Positions 54,121-64,000 of a stretch of 64,000 bases of DNA are shown in pieces. The translations under genes and the position numbers were made by a program. The stretch lies in contig NC_089498.1 of the NCBI RefSeq assembly GCF_036850765.1, positions 48,411,795 through 48,475,794 of the forward strand, read 5' to 3'. Numbering within the stretch: position 1 is the stretch's first letter; each line of letters starts with the position of its first letter. The notes under the pieces are model-generated. The model ran no database searches and had not been told where the DNA came from. It saw only the letters and a program-made list of their open reading frames with translations. The DNA is from Saccopteryx bilineata. Taxonomy: Eukaryota > Chordata > Mammalia > Chiroptera > Emballonuridae.

Positions 54121-54259
54121 TGATTAAGCTTGGTTGAGACCCGGGGTACAGAAGGAAATATTGGGCCCTTACATTAGAAAAGTGTGTAAAGTTGGGATTT
54201 TGCAGGGCCCTTCAGAAGTAGGGGCTCTGGGTGTGCGCCCACCATTAAATCTGCCTCTG
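54121..54259. mobile_element. hAT element relative of 1846-2108, shortened
   Basis: TGATTAAGCTTGGTTGAGACCC...GTGTGTAAAGTTGGGATTTTGCAGGGCCCTTC...CCATTAAATCTGCCTCTG parallels copy 1, with the interior deleted. A (TG)n run follows directly at 54,262-54,318. Confidence 0.6.
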
Positions 54260-54261
54260 GG

Positions 54262-54268
54262 TGTGTGC

Positions 54269-54307
<39 letters not shown>

Positions 54308-54318
54308 TGTGTGTGTAG
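54262..54318 (+). repeat. (TG)n microsatellite
   Basis: About 25 TG units with a few interruptions (TATG, TGCTTG), just after the hAT end. Confidence 0.9.
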
Positions 54319-54915
54319 GGTGGGGAGAGAGAAAGAGGTTGAGAAAGAGAAAATGTGGCTAAATGTTAACAATAGCTGAATCTAGATAAAGTGCATATGG
54401 GAGTTTATTTGGTATTTTAAAAATTCTTAAAAATTAAAAAGTGGTAGAAACATGCAAGTATCTGATATTGATTTTCTGAAAACTTCCCACGTCTATGTTC
54501 CTCTTGGAGAAGTCTCAAGTTCCCACAGAGATAGGCAGTAGCTCTGCTATTCGTACTTCTGACTCTTTTCCTTTTTCCTCTCTAGTGCTCTGTAGACTAA
54601 ACCCTTTTCTGCTTGCTCCCAGGAAACCAAGAATTTACTTTCTGCTTATCTAAATGTTTGCAGATCTAAGTTCCTGGAGAGACATCTCAATTATCAAAAA
54701 TATCTAGATTCAAGATGATAGAGAAATGGTGTACAGGAAGTAGGGTGGTTTGCTCTTGGAAACATGTTACCAGAGTGTGGGTGGAGACATCAAGCAAGTG
54801 AGTTTCAACCTTAAGGCAAAAAGACAGAGAAGTGAATTCTTGGTTCCTACTTTCTAGAAATTTTCTCTTTTCCTCTTTAACATTCCCCTCATTAAATATT
54901 CTCATTTCATGTTTT
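54319..54915. other. unique sequence
   Basis: No gene or repeat named. Confidence 0.4.
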
Positions 54916-54919
54916 TTTT

Positions 54920-56195
54920 TTAATTTCTTTTATTGTGGTAAAATACAACAACATAAAATTTATCATCTTAACCATTTTTAAGGGTACAACTCTGTGGTAA
55001 GAAATACATTCATATTGCTGTACATGCATCATCACAGTCCATCTCCAGAACTTTTTGCATCTTGCAAAACTGCAATTCTGTCTCCATTATATAATATTTT
55101 GCATTCCCTCCTCTTACCAGCCCCTGTGGGGGTTTTTCTGGGCTCTCTCTATTCTGTTCTACTGATCTATATGCTTGTTAATATGCCAGAACCATGCTGC
55201 TTTCATTACTATAAACGTAGTATAATTTAATATCAGGTAGTTTGATTGTAATTCTTCCAATTTTGTTCTTTGTTAAAATTTCCATGGTTATTCGGGTTTT
55301 TTTTGTAGTTCCATATATATTTTTGGAATACTTATTCTAGTTCTGTGAAATATGCCATTGGTATCTTGATAGGAATTGTGTTGAATCTATAGATTGCTTC
55401 GGGTAGTGTGGTTTTTAAAAAATGATGTTAATTCTTCCTATCCATGAACATGGTATATGCTTCCACTCATTTATAATTTTTTTGATTTTTTTCTTCAGTC
55501 TCTCATAATTTCTAAGTACAGGTCTTTTACATCCTTGGTTAAATTTGTTACTAGGTATTTAATATTTTTAATGCAATTGTAAATGAGATTGTTCTTTACT
55601 TTCCCTTTCTGATAATTCATTATTGTTATACAAAAATGCCACTGCTTTCTGGATATTTATTTTACATATTGTTACTTTACTGAATTCATTTATGAGTTCT
55701 AGTAGTACTTTGATAAAATCTATAGAGTTTTTCTTATACAGTATCATGTCATCTGTAACTAATGACAGTTTTCCTTCTTCTTCTTCCAATTGGAATGCCT
55801 TTCATTTCTTCTTCCTGTCTGATTGCTTTGGCTAGAAATTACAGTACTATATTGAATAAGAGTAGTGAAAGTAGACATCCTGTTTTGTTCTCTATCTTGA
55901 GGGGAACTCTTTTAGATTATGCCCATTGAGTATGATATTGATGGGTTTGTCATTTATGGCCTTTAGTATGTTCAGATATGTTTCCTTTTCCTACTTTGTT
56001 TTCATCATAAATGGGTGCTACATTTTATCAAGTGCTTTTTCTGTATCTATTGATAAGATCATGTGATTTTTGTTATTAATTTTGTTTATGTGGTGTATCA
56101 TATTTATTTATTTGTAGATATTGTACCAACCTTGCATGCCCAGAATGAATTCCACTTGATCATGGTGTATGATTCTTCATTATGTCAACATATGC
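54920..56195 (-). pseudogene. old L1 remnant: 3'-UTR piece and ORF2 reverse transcriptase region
   Basis: 54,920-55,110 is a minus-strand 3'-region piece (ATTGTGGTAAAATACAACAACATAAAATTTATCATC). 55,110-56,195 is ORF2 with the frame at 55,568-55,789: TDDMILYKKNSIDFIKVLLELINEFSKVTICKINIQKAVAFLYNN, the RT catalytic region with FADD altered to VTDD. Inactive and diverged. Confidence 0.75.
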
Positions 56196-57558
56196 AAACT
56201 AGAGAAATGTATTGAGACAAAGATTTAGTAATGCTGGTATGAAAATTATAGTTCTGGAAAAATGCATGGAAAATTATAGCAAAAGTAGTTTGCAGTTTGA
56301 ACCCTCCATTCATTTTGCTCAGGTTGAGGCAACTGATAATAAAATAATTAGACCCTACTCAAGAGGACAATTTATCATATGATTCAGTGGCAACAAATGA
56401 TCTTCAATAATCACAGTATCAGATAGCAAGTCAGGTCCTATTTCATGTAATCACTCTCTATTATATTGATAATTATATTCTATTTTGGTTTAACCACAAA
56501 ATCGCATTCAAAAACAGGGTTCAATAAAAGTCTGTCACCTACAGAACAAAGGTTTTTAAGTCAATTCAATTTTCACTTACTACTGTCTGCTCTTACCTAC
56601 TGATGACTCTCTTTTTCGATAGTTGAGGATCATTTCTGAGACCTTACTTCCTGTCACTCCTGCCTGTCCTATGCACAGGCTGACTAGGTGGAGGAATGCT
56701 CCTAGGTAAAGAGCTGCAGAAAGCCATTACCCTGAATAAAACGATCTTCAGGTGTCCTTCATGGTAAACAGGGTATACATAATGTCTGCTATAAGATCCC
56801 TGGCCTCAGAGATTGAAAAATATAGGGTGTCCATTACTCTAGGTTTTTAGCATCCAGCCTTGAGAACTACGAATCTTCATGAAAGTAGAAACAGGTGTGC
56901 CTTTTTGGGAGAAAATTTGGTAGCACTTCAAAGGTTATTAGTGGGGTTTGTATGAGAGGCTGCCAACCAGTCATTCACAAGAAGGGAAAAAAACTTTTTA
57001 AGTAACATTTTAGATTTCCGAAGAGGAACATCCTACAAAATGTGGAAAGTAGTTTGGGACATCAGATCCCACTGAAACTTGAAAATATCAAATGACTACT
57101 CTACTCCACCCTTCATGTTCCCACTGATTTCACTATGAATACAACAGTTCAAGCGGAAGACGGAAGATGAAGCAATAATAGGGAACAAGACCAAAAAGGG
57201 AAGTCAGATTCAGAGATGTCTATTTCATGTAAGCGTGACTAAGTGCCTCGAGATAAAGTCCCACTAACAGGATGTAAGGAGGAGAGGTGAAGATCCCACT
57301 TTTGGTTATAGGCTCCCCCAAATAAGTTGGAGCTTATGCCTTTTGACTTGCATTCAACTTTAAAGAGACAGAAGGAACAGAGCAAGCTCTAGTTCACAAA
57401 TTAACCCAATATGTTTAGTGTGGAAATAGCATTTTTTTTTTTAATGAAAAAAGTACTCTTTCAGGTAGAAACACTTACCTAGCTGTTTTGGTTGTTAAAA
57501 GGACTAACATCTTATGGAAGATTTTACATGTGAAGGAAACTATTTTGTCCTTTAAAAA
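56196..57558. other. unique sequence
   Basis: No recognised repeat or gene. Confidence 0.4.
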
Positions 57559-57570
57559 GAAATGAAATGC

Positions 57571-57923
57571 AGCCCTGGCCAGTTAGCTCAGTGGTAGAGT
57601 GTCAGCCTGGCATGTAGATGTCCTGGGTTTGATTCCCCGCTAGGGCACACAGGAGAAGTGCCCATCTGCTTCTCCACCCTTCCCCTTCTCCTCTCTCTCT
57701 CTCTCTCTCTTCCCCTCCCGCAGCCAAGGCTCCATTGGAGCAAAGTTGGTCTGGGTGCTGAGGATGGCTCCATGGCCTCTGCCTCAGGTGCTAGAATGGC
57801 TCTGGGTACAAAGGAACAATGCCCCAGATGGGCAGAATATTGTCCCCTAGAGGGCATGCTGGGTGGATCCCGGTCAGACATATGCAGGAGTCTGTCTCTC
57901 TGCCTCCCCACTTCTCACTTCAG

Positions 57924-57968
<45 letters not shown>
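57571..57968 (+). mobile_element. SINE family A (Rhin-1-like) with (CA)n tail
   Basis: Head GGCCAGTTAGCTCAGTGGTAGAG, GGTTTGATTCCC, CATCTGCTTCTCCACCC block and 3' TTCTCACTTCAGAAAC, then (CA)n at 57,926-57,966. TSD GAAATGAAATGC at 57,559-57,570 and 57,969-57,980. Confidence 0.92.
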
Positions 57969-57969
<1 letters not shown>

Positions 57970-57980
57970 AAATGAAATGC

Positions 57981-59480
57981 TGTAGGGGGCTGCTGCATCC
58001 CCACGAGAGAAAAAGCTTGGAGGGAGGAATTAAGGTGGGAGGACTACCAATAAATATTGCTTCTTCCCAGATAGGAGGGACTGTGACCCAGGGCAGGGCT
58101 TTGGCTTTTAGTCACTTGTAAGTCACTTGGGAACCTATTTTTCCTTAATGAGGTTATAACAACTTCCCATTTCCCAGCCTCCCCGGGGCACTGGTGCTGG
58201 CAGCTTCCAGCATGGCGAGGTAAGAATGGGGGTGAACTACCCTAGAAATCTGAGCAGATAACTGTCCTCGTATTCACATCACCAGGCTGAGTAAGAAAAC
58301 AACTCCCCCAAAAGTTCTGCAGGTACAGAAGCCCCAGAATACTTCTGAGTTTTAAATTAATAATTGTTTTCAGAGATGGGAAGCCTAGGAGCTTATGTCT
58401 TTAGGGTCGCCAGACTTATGGTTGCCAATCTTTTCCTAAAAAGTATCTCATGTTTGAAGAATCAGGAAGCTTGCCTGAGCTGCAACAGCTGAATTATGCA
58501 AGAGGATGAGTGGAATAGACTCCTAAGCTGAATAGTTTTCTGTAACCCTGGTTCTTTTCCCTTGGATAAAAACTCACCTCCCATGGGTTTCATGTAAAAA
58601 GGAGAATCAGGAACATCAGTATAAAAAAACCAATTAGTATTGTTGTTGGGATCATTTTCTGTGTGTTCTTTCCAGACAGTAACATTAAGAGATTAGCCTG
58701 CCAATATGCATCAATGAAAAAAAGGTATCTCTGGCTGTGTTCAACTGCTTTTATAAATAGTCCAAATTTCTCCTTTGAGAAATATATCTAAGTGATCTGT
58801 GTCTAGCTGAAAATCATTGCTCCTTTTTGATAATTTAGGTGAAAGGTCACATTGTTTTGATTAAACAAAAAAAATTTTTGTACAAAGGAAGTCAGTGCTA
58901 AGAAAGTGTTTTGAACTGCTTTTTCTAGACAAATTTTCCCAGAACTGAAGAATTGAAGTTTCTATAATCAGGAAACTAAATACTAAATTAATTGTACTAA
59001 TGTGTGAACAGATATCTAGGCAGCGAAATAGAGTTAGATTCTTAGAAACTTTATCATACCTGGTGGTCTCTCTGTTTCATAACTTTCTTAAGTTCTTAAA
59101 TGATTCATCTGATCTGACAAAATTTAAACTTTGCCTGTCCTTTCTTACCTAACAACACCAGACCTAGCAGCCAAAATACTTTATGGTGTTGAGAGAAACC
59201 ATGTATCCAAAAATACATTAAATCCTGGTATCAAGTCAATTGCAATTTCCTGATGGTGCTAGGTTTTTTCACACCCCCCTGCTGTTCCTTCTACCAGGAA
59301 TTTCTTCTCACTTCTCCTGACTGTCCAGGAAGCTCCAGCTCACTCCTCCGGATTCAGTGCAAGTGACACCACTTCTGTTATTCCCTGAGGGTGCCTCTGT
59401 TAGGGTACCTGCTGACCAATATTCACAATTATTGGGCAATTTCTATGGTGTGGTGGTAGTTGGATCTTTTCTTCTAGGCA
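57981..59480. other. unique sequence
   Basis: The part 58,150-58,230 is more GC-rich with ATGGCGAGGTAAG at 58,212, which looks like a start codon next to a splice donor but has nothing else to support an exon. No gene named. Confidence 0.35.
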
Positions 59481-59482
59481 AG

Positions 59483-60085
59483 GGTTTCTTAAAGTATAAT
59501 CCTTGGGTCAGTGGCATCAGAATACCTGATGGCAGCCAGAGATAATTATTAAAATGCATATTCCTGCCCTGGCCGGTTGGCTCAGTGGTAAAGTGTCGGC
59601 CTGGCATGCTGAAGTCCCAGGTTTGATTCCTAGCCAGGGCACACAAGAGAAGCACCCATCTGCTTCTCCACCCCTCCCCCTCTCCTTCCTCTCTGTCTCT
59701 CTCTTCCTATCCCACAGCCAAGGCTCCATTGGAGCAAAGTTGGCCCAGGCGCTGAGGATGGCTCTGTGGCCTCTGCCTCAGGTGCTAGAATGGCTCTGGT
59801 TGCAACAGAGCAATACCCCAGATGGGCAGAGCATCGCCCCCTGGTGGGCATGCTGGATGGATCCCGGTCGGGCGCATGCGGGAGTCTGACTGCCTCCCCG
59901 TTTCCAACTTCAGAAAAATACACACAAAAAAATAAATAAAATAAAATGCATATTCCTGAGCCCCACTCTCCACATTCTCAGTCAGAATCTCTGGGATCTC
60001 TGTGGAATGAATCCCAAGAATCTTCATTTTTACTAAGCTCCTTAAGAGATTCTCAGGCAAATGAAAAGTTGGGAACCACTGCAAT
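59483..60085. mobile_element. MER5-like hAT MITE split by a SINE A
   Basis: Left part TTTCTTAAAGTATAATCC...GGCATCAGAATACC, right part ATGCATATTCCTGAGCCCC, ATTCTCAGTCAGAATCTCTGGG, AAGAATCTTCATTTTTACTAAGC, ATTCTCAGG and GAAAAGTTGGGAACCACTG, in the order of MER5A. Confidence 0.65.
59567..59942 (+). mobile_element. SINE family A (Rhin-1-like) inside MER5
   Basis: Head GGCCGGTTGGCTCAGTGGTA, GGTTTGATTCC, CATCTGCTTCTCCACCCC block, tail TTCAGAAAAATACAC. TSD AAAATGCATATTCCTG at 59,551-59,566 and 59,943-59,958, perfect 16 bp and taken from MER5 sequence. Confidence 0.93.
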
Positions 60086-60558
60086 ATATTATAAGAACAT
60101 AAAGAAAACAATTTTATTCATCTTGTGTCCCTAGTTACCTAGCAGATAAACAGATATTTAGTTGGTGCTTAGTAAATGTTGAACAACAAATAATGGATAC
60201 TGCATTCTTCATTTCTTTCTTAATTTTTTTTCATTTACTCATTTATTAAGAACCTACTATAAGTCACACATTCTTCTGGGAATAAGAGCTATAATGATGA
60301 GCAAGTCCCACTTATCCAGAGTCATTGTTACATGATTTCTTCAAAACTCTGTTTTTATCAATTACATGGACACCAAGCTCCTTATTTAGATGTTATCTCT
60401 TATTAGTCATCATTATCTCCATCAGTTTGAGTCTCACTTTCCTTGATGCTTAGTCTGACCCCTCAAATTCTGCCACAGCTTGCAGATCCAGTTTAAGTTT
60501 TATTTTCTGCACAAAGCCTTTTTCCTTAACTTTTTGGACTTATGTTTATCTTTCCCCT
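60086..60558. other. mostly unique sequence
   Basis: An L2-like scrap at about 60,400-60,540 (CACAAAGCCTTTTTCC, CCACAGCTTGCAGATCCAG). No gene. Confidence 0.35.
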
Positions 60559-60559
60559 T

Positions 60560-60964
60560 CTTTTTTTTTTTTTTTTTTTGGTATTTCTCTGAAGCTGGAA
60601 ACAGGGAGAGACAGTCAGACAGACTCCCACGTGCGCCCGACCGGGATCCACTCGGCACGCCCACCAGGGAGCGACGCTCTGCCCACCAGGGGGCAATGCT
60701 CTGCCCCTCCGGGGCGTCGCTCTGTCGTGACCAGAGCCACTCTAGCGCCTGGGGCAGAGGCCAAGGAGCCATCCCCAGCGCCCGGGCCATCCTCGCTCCA
60801 ATGGAGCCTCGGCTGCGGGAGGGGAAGAGAGAGACAGAGAGGAAGGAGAGGGGGAGGGGTGGAGAAGCAGATGGGCGCTTCTCCTGTGTGCCCTGGCCGG
60901 GAATTGACCCGGGACCTCCACACGCCAGGCTGATGCTCTACCACTGAGCCAACCGGCCAGGGCC
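60560..60964 (-). mobile_element. SINE family A (Rhin-1-like), CpG-rich, with a 22-bp duplication
   Basis: Minus strand: GGCCCTGGCCGGTTGGCTCAG head, GGGTCAATTCCC, CATCTGCTTCTCCACCCC block, TC-rich part, A-tail at 60,560-60,579. CpG sites are far more numerous than in the other copies. A 22-bp unit CCACCAGGGAGCGACGCTCTGC is duplicated at 60,661-60,704 with three changes. Confidence 0.9.
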
Positions 60965-63360
60965 ATCATGAAATATTTTTTGAGGGAAGATAGATGTCTC
61001 ATGTTATTTTCTAATTAGGTCATGGACATATATATCGCATGACTCTCACACTAGATGATCATTTTTGTGAAAGCAGAAACCAGATTTTGTCTTTTTTCTG
61101 CAGGGTTCTTAGCATTTCATTTACTTGCTCACTTCTGCATTCAATCCGTGAACAGTCAGTGAGCATTAAGGCTGTGTGAGACTCTTTGGTCTGACTCTGA
61201 GGGCACAAAGAAAGCCCAGACGGTTGCATCAAGGATTCAGTCATGGGTGGAGCAGACAAATTGTAATTCTTGGGAAAGAATTACAATCAACTGAGAGGAT
61301 AGAATAGAAGTATTAAAATATGCCTTTTAGTAATATTAATTTATCTGTAATTTTTTTATAATTAGAAAAACACCTCAATTCAAGATAAAGCATAGAATTT
61401 GTAGTCAAATGGAACCGTTTTTAGTTTTTTGTTTTATTAATTTTAGTAAAAGACAAACATTTACAAACTATATGACAGAATAGCTTGTATCGCTTTCCCT
61501 TCTACTTTGTTTTTCTCTCTTAAGATACTCTGCTTCTAGCCACATATAAGAGTACAAAAGCAAGCCATGTAGAGGACATTAGGCTTACTCATGGTTAATA
61601 AAAGTCACAATGACACAATTCTGTCCCATACTCTACCCCTCTCCACATTATCCTCATCTGCTACTCATTCTCATCCTTTCTCATCTGTCATTTCTCTCTT
61701 CCTCATCTCCACCCTTTGTAGAAATGGCAGAGCTGTCATCAAGCAAGAGATTGTAGAATAAGCCCATGTCGTTCAGACTTATTTATTTGACTGGGTGTGG
61801 TGCCAGAATAAAGTGTTAGAATAAATTTAAATTTAATATGGCTTTGAAGACAAAAGAACCAGTTAATTTAAACATATACCTTTAACATTATCTGGTTGCC
61901 TAGATTCTTAGGGAAATAATTTGCAACAACTTAAAAAAACAAACAAACACAATACCCACTGTCAGGGCCCTACCTCCAATGATGATGATTCAGTTGGTTT
62001 AGGTGGAGTCCAAACTTAGGACACTTGCACTTTGCCTTCTTCTTTTTTAAGCTCCTTAGGTAACTCTAATGTGGAATTGAGATAAATGCTATAAGAAAAA
62101 GGTAACACATTGCCAGGCAGTGATGGGTCAAGGAAGAAAACAACATGGACAAATACTGTATACATCCTGGCAAAGCCAGGATGCAAGAACCTGAACCGAT
62201 TTAGCTAAATACAAAAGAAAGTGCATTCATTTGATCAAATCATATGAAATCATTCTTTTTGTGTATAATCGATACAAATTGTTGGTTATGGAGTCAGCCC
62301 CTTACTGTGTACCTTTGTGATGCTACATGGCTCATTGTTAACCCTTTGAGTAGTGAGTTTTTTTCATGCTAGCTGACCCCTGGGAGTGAGTTGTTGTTTT
62401 GTTTTTTTTTTTTCAAAAAATGAAATTAGTTCCAGTTCCAGTTTTATTAACTTAAAAATCATGTTTGTTTAACAATGTTATCTTCCAACATCTTAAACAA
62501 ATACTTATGGAATGAATTAGTGAACTTAAGCTGAGCAACACTAATATAAGCACACATGTATGGATGTAAGCATCTTTTCTATGATGGTTCTTGGGTACAT
62601 ACTAGCTCCCAATAGCATTACCAAAATTTGCTGTACATTAGCATCATCTGGGAAAATCCTGATGCCCAGGTCAAATTCTATATCAATTAAGTTTCAGTGC
62701 TTGAGAGTGGGCAAAACAAACAAACAAAACAAAACACACTTTGATTTTTAAAGATTCCTAAGTAATTTCAATGTGCAACAAAATTTGAGTACTATCCTAG
62801 TAGGTTTTCAGTACATGGTCAAAAACTACCTGGAGGATAATCGATCGTAATAAGTAAACCTCTTTGGGTCTCTAATGCTTGGGTTTCTAAAGGAACAAGA
62901 TTATGTACATACTCTAAGGAACCAGTCTTATATCTACTTGCATTTTTATTGCATTAATTTATATCTGTGAAGAGTAATTCCAAGAGTGAATGATCCTAAA
63001 CCCCTTGGGTGCGCAGTGTAAGAGTTTGTGACATAAAATCCAGCATTCTTATTAGGAGTTTCAGAAGCTAGAATTCCAAAGAGTTTGTCTTTTTTTGTGG
63101 TAAATACCATCTAATGCCAGGAGATAGACTCCAGAATGACGTAAGGAGATAGAAGTCAACCTGGAAAACAGTAACAGTTGAGAGAATACAAAAAACTCAG
63201 GAGGAAAAATTATAAATTTCTTTTAATCTCAGGAATTAAAAGTGAAACATGAGATAACACATGATCTGCACTGTCACAGACCTCAAGATAAAGCATTTAC
63301 ATAAGCAGAAAAAGATAGGAGGGGACAAACGGAGTTATTACTTGATCATATACTGTTACT
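60965..63360. other. unique sequence with MER5-like scraps
   Basis: MER5-like pieces at about 61,965-62,070 (GATGATTCAGTTGGTTTAGG, AGCTCCTTAGGTAACTC) and 62,585-62,805 (ACATTAGCATCATCTGGG, GATTCCTAAGTAATTTCAATG). A 26-bp hairpin is at 61,261-61,286. No gene named. Confidence 0.4.
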
Positions 63361-63364
63361 CAGC

Positions 63365-63570
63365 AGGCATTTTACACGTTATCATGATTAATCTGCCTAT
63401 GGACTCTGGAAAGTAAATATTATTTTCTCCTTTTTTCCAGATGAAGAAATTGAGGCTCTAATAGGTTAATTTCCTAAGGTGACAGAGTCCTCAGTGGCAA
63501 AGCCAGGATGCAAATGCAGATTAATCTCTCTTCAAGATTCATATTTATTCCATTGCACAAGCCCTACGAT
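63365..63570 (+). repeat. MIR SINE remnant
   Basis: ATTATTTTCTCC, CCAGATGAAGAAATTGAGGCTC, AGGTTAATTTCC, GTCCTCAGTGGCAAAGCCAGGATGCAAATGC follow the MIR core. Confidence 0.6.
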
Positions 63571-64000
63571 ATGGTCCTTCCCCTCCATCCTCTCTCCGGT
63601 AGTTCATCTGGGCGTACAATCTGTGTGCTCTACAGTAACAGGTGTGTCCTTAAACAGAATAGTTACTGATTCCTGATTCACAAACAGGAACCGGCAGCAT
63701 CTGTCCCTGTGGGCTGCCTAGTAGATAGTTGTGCGGAGATAGGCATGTGGGAGAGATTTGATCTCTTAACACTCGAGGACACTGGAAAGCATAGCAAAAA
63801 GCTTACACAGAATTGAATAAATTCTGAAGACTGGAAAAAATCAGACTCTGACATAAGCATCTCCCAAGACTAACAACAGTTTAGACTTCGAATGTCTCCC
63901 AGGGGCCAGAGAACATATTTATTTCCTCAGTTCCAGAAACACTTGGGACAAGTCTGCCACAAGTAGGGCTGCCTTTGGGACCGTGTCTCCTTGGATATTT
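63571..64000. other. unique sequence
   Basis: No gene or repeat named. Confidence 0.4.

Noticed and set aside
57590..57650. tRNA gene at the head of a SINE
   Set aside because: A- and B-box words are present, but the cloverleaf is broken and the sequence continues into a SINE body; same for all SINE heads here.
58200..58230. ATGGCGAGGTAAG, a start codon next to a donor-like site
   Set aside because: No further exon features, no downstream acceptor and frame I could support.
1..64000. CRISPR arrays, operons, prophage or plasmid features
   Set aside because: No regularly spaced repeats and no prokaryotic genes; all features are of mammalian nuclear type.

Overview
The window is mammalian nuclear DNA, most probably from a bat. 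The strongest marker is a tRNA-derived SINE whose head reads like GGCTCAGTGGTAGAG and whose body contains the CATCTGCTTCTCCACCC block. From memory this is the Rhin-1 type of horseshoe and leaf-nosed bats. It is accompanied by two other tRNA-derived SINE types, two Ves-like SINEs, recently inserted hAT elements, a Helitron remnant and two full-length LINE-1 (L1) elements. Species cannot be fixed from the sequence; Rhinolophus/Hipposideros is an inference. I see no host protein-coding exon, no functional RNA gene and nothing prokaryotic. This is an intergenic or intronic stretch in which mobile elements are the only recognisable genes.

Layout. 1-14.3 kb: mostly unique AT-rich DNA with old MIR, L2, L1 and hAT remnants and two bat SINEs. 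14.3-16.4 kb: an internally deleted Helitron on the minus strand, with its CTAG end and hairpin still visible. 16.8-22.5 kb: old LTR and L1 remnants, four SINEs or MITEs and a near-palindromic 81-bp MITE. 22.5-25.1 kb: a hAT element carrying a reading frame with a DUF4817/mariner-type helix-turn-helix, followed by a SINE containing both an inverted copy of the hAT's flank and another SINE. 26.6 kb: a U2 snRNA fragment.

27.5-35.3 kb: full-length L1 #1 on the minus strand, with a 15-bp target-site duplication (TSD), an uninterrupted 1275-aa ORF2 and an ORF1 broken by one missing base. 35.3-39.8 kb: about 4.5 kb of older DNA. 39.8-47.6 kb: full-length L1 #2 on the plus strand with a 12-bp TSD, ORF1 with one stop, and ORF2 with several frameshifts. 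The two L1s stand head to head with their promoters facing each other. 48-64 kb: another hAT with a perfect 8-bp TSD, more SINEs, broken L1 fragments, microsatellites and unique DNA.

How the parts relate. The two L1s share ORFs, an unusually long inter-ORF region (about 325 bp) holding an open 79/80-codon frame that overlaps the ORF2 start, and a long T-rich leader. They also share the first ~110 bp, which carries CRE-like and YY1-like motifs. The ~0.9 kb in between is different: #1 has ~240-bp tandem monomers, #2 has a CpG-rich block. This looks like promoter-module replacement. The SINEs have A-tails and TSDs as expected for mobilisation by L1 enzymes of this kind, and nesting gives a relative order: old L1/MaLR/MER5, then SINE C, then SINE A and B.
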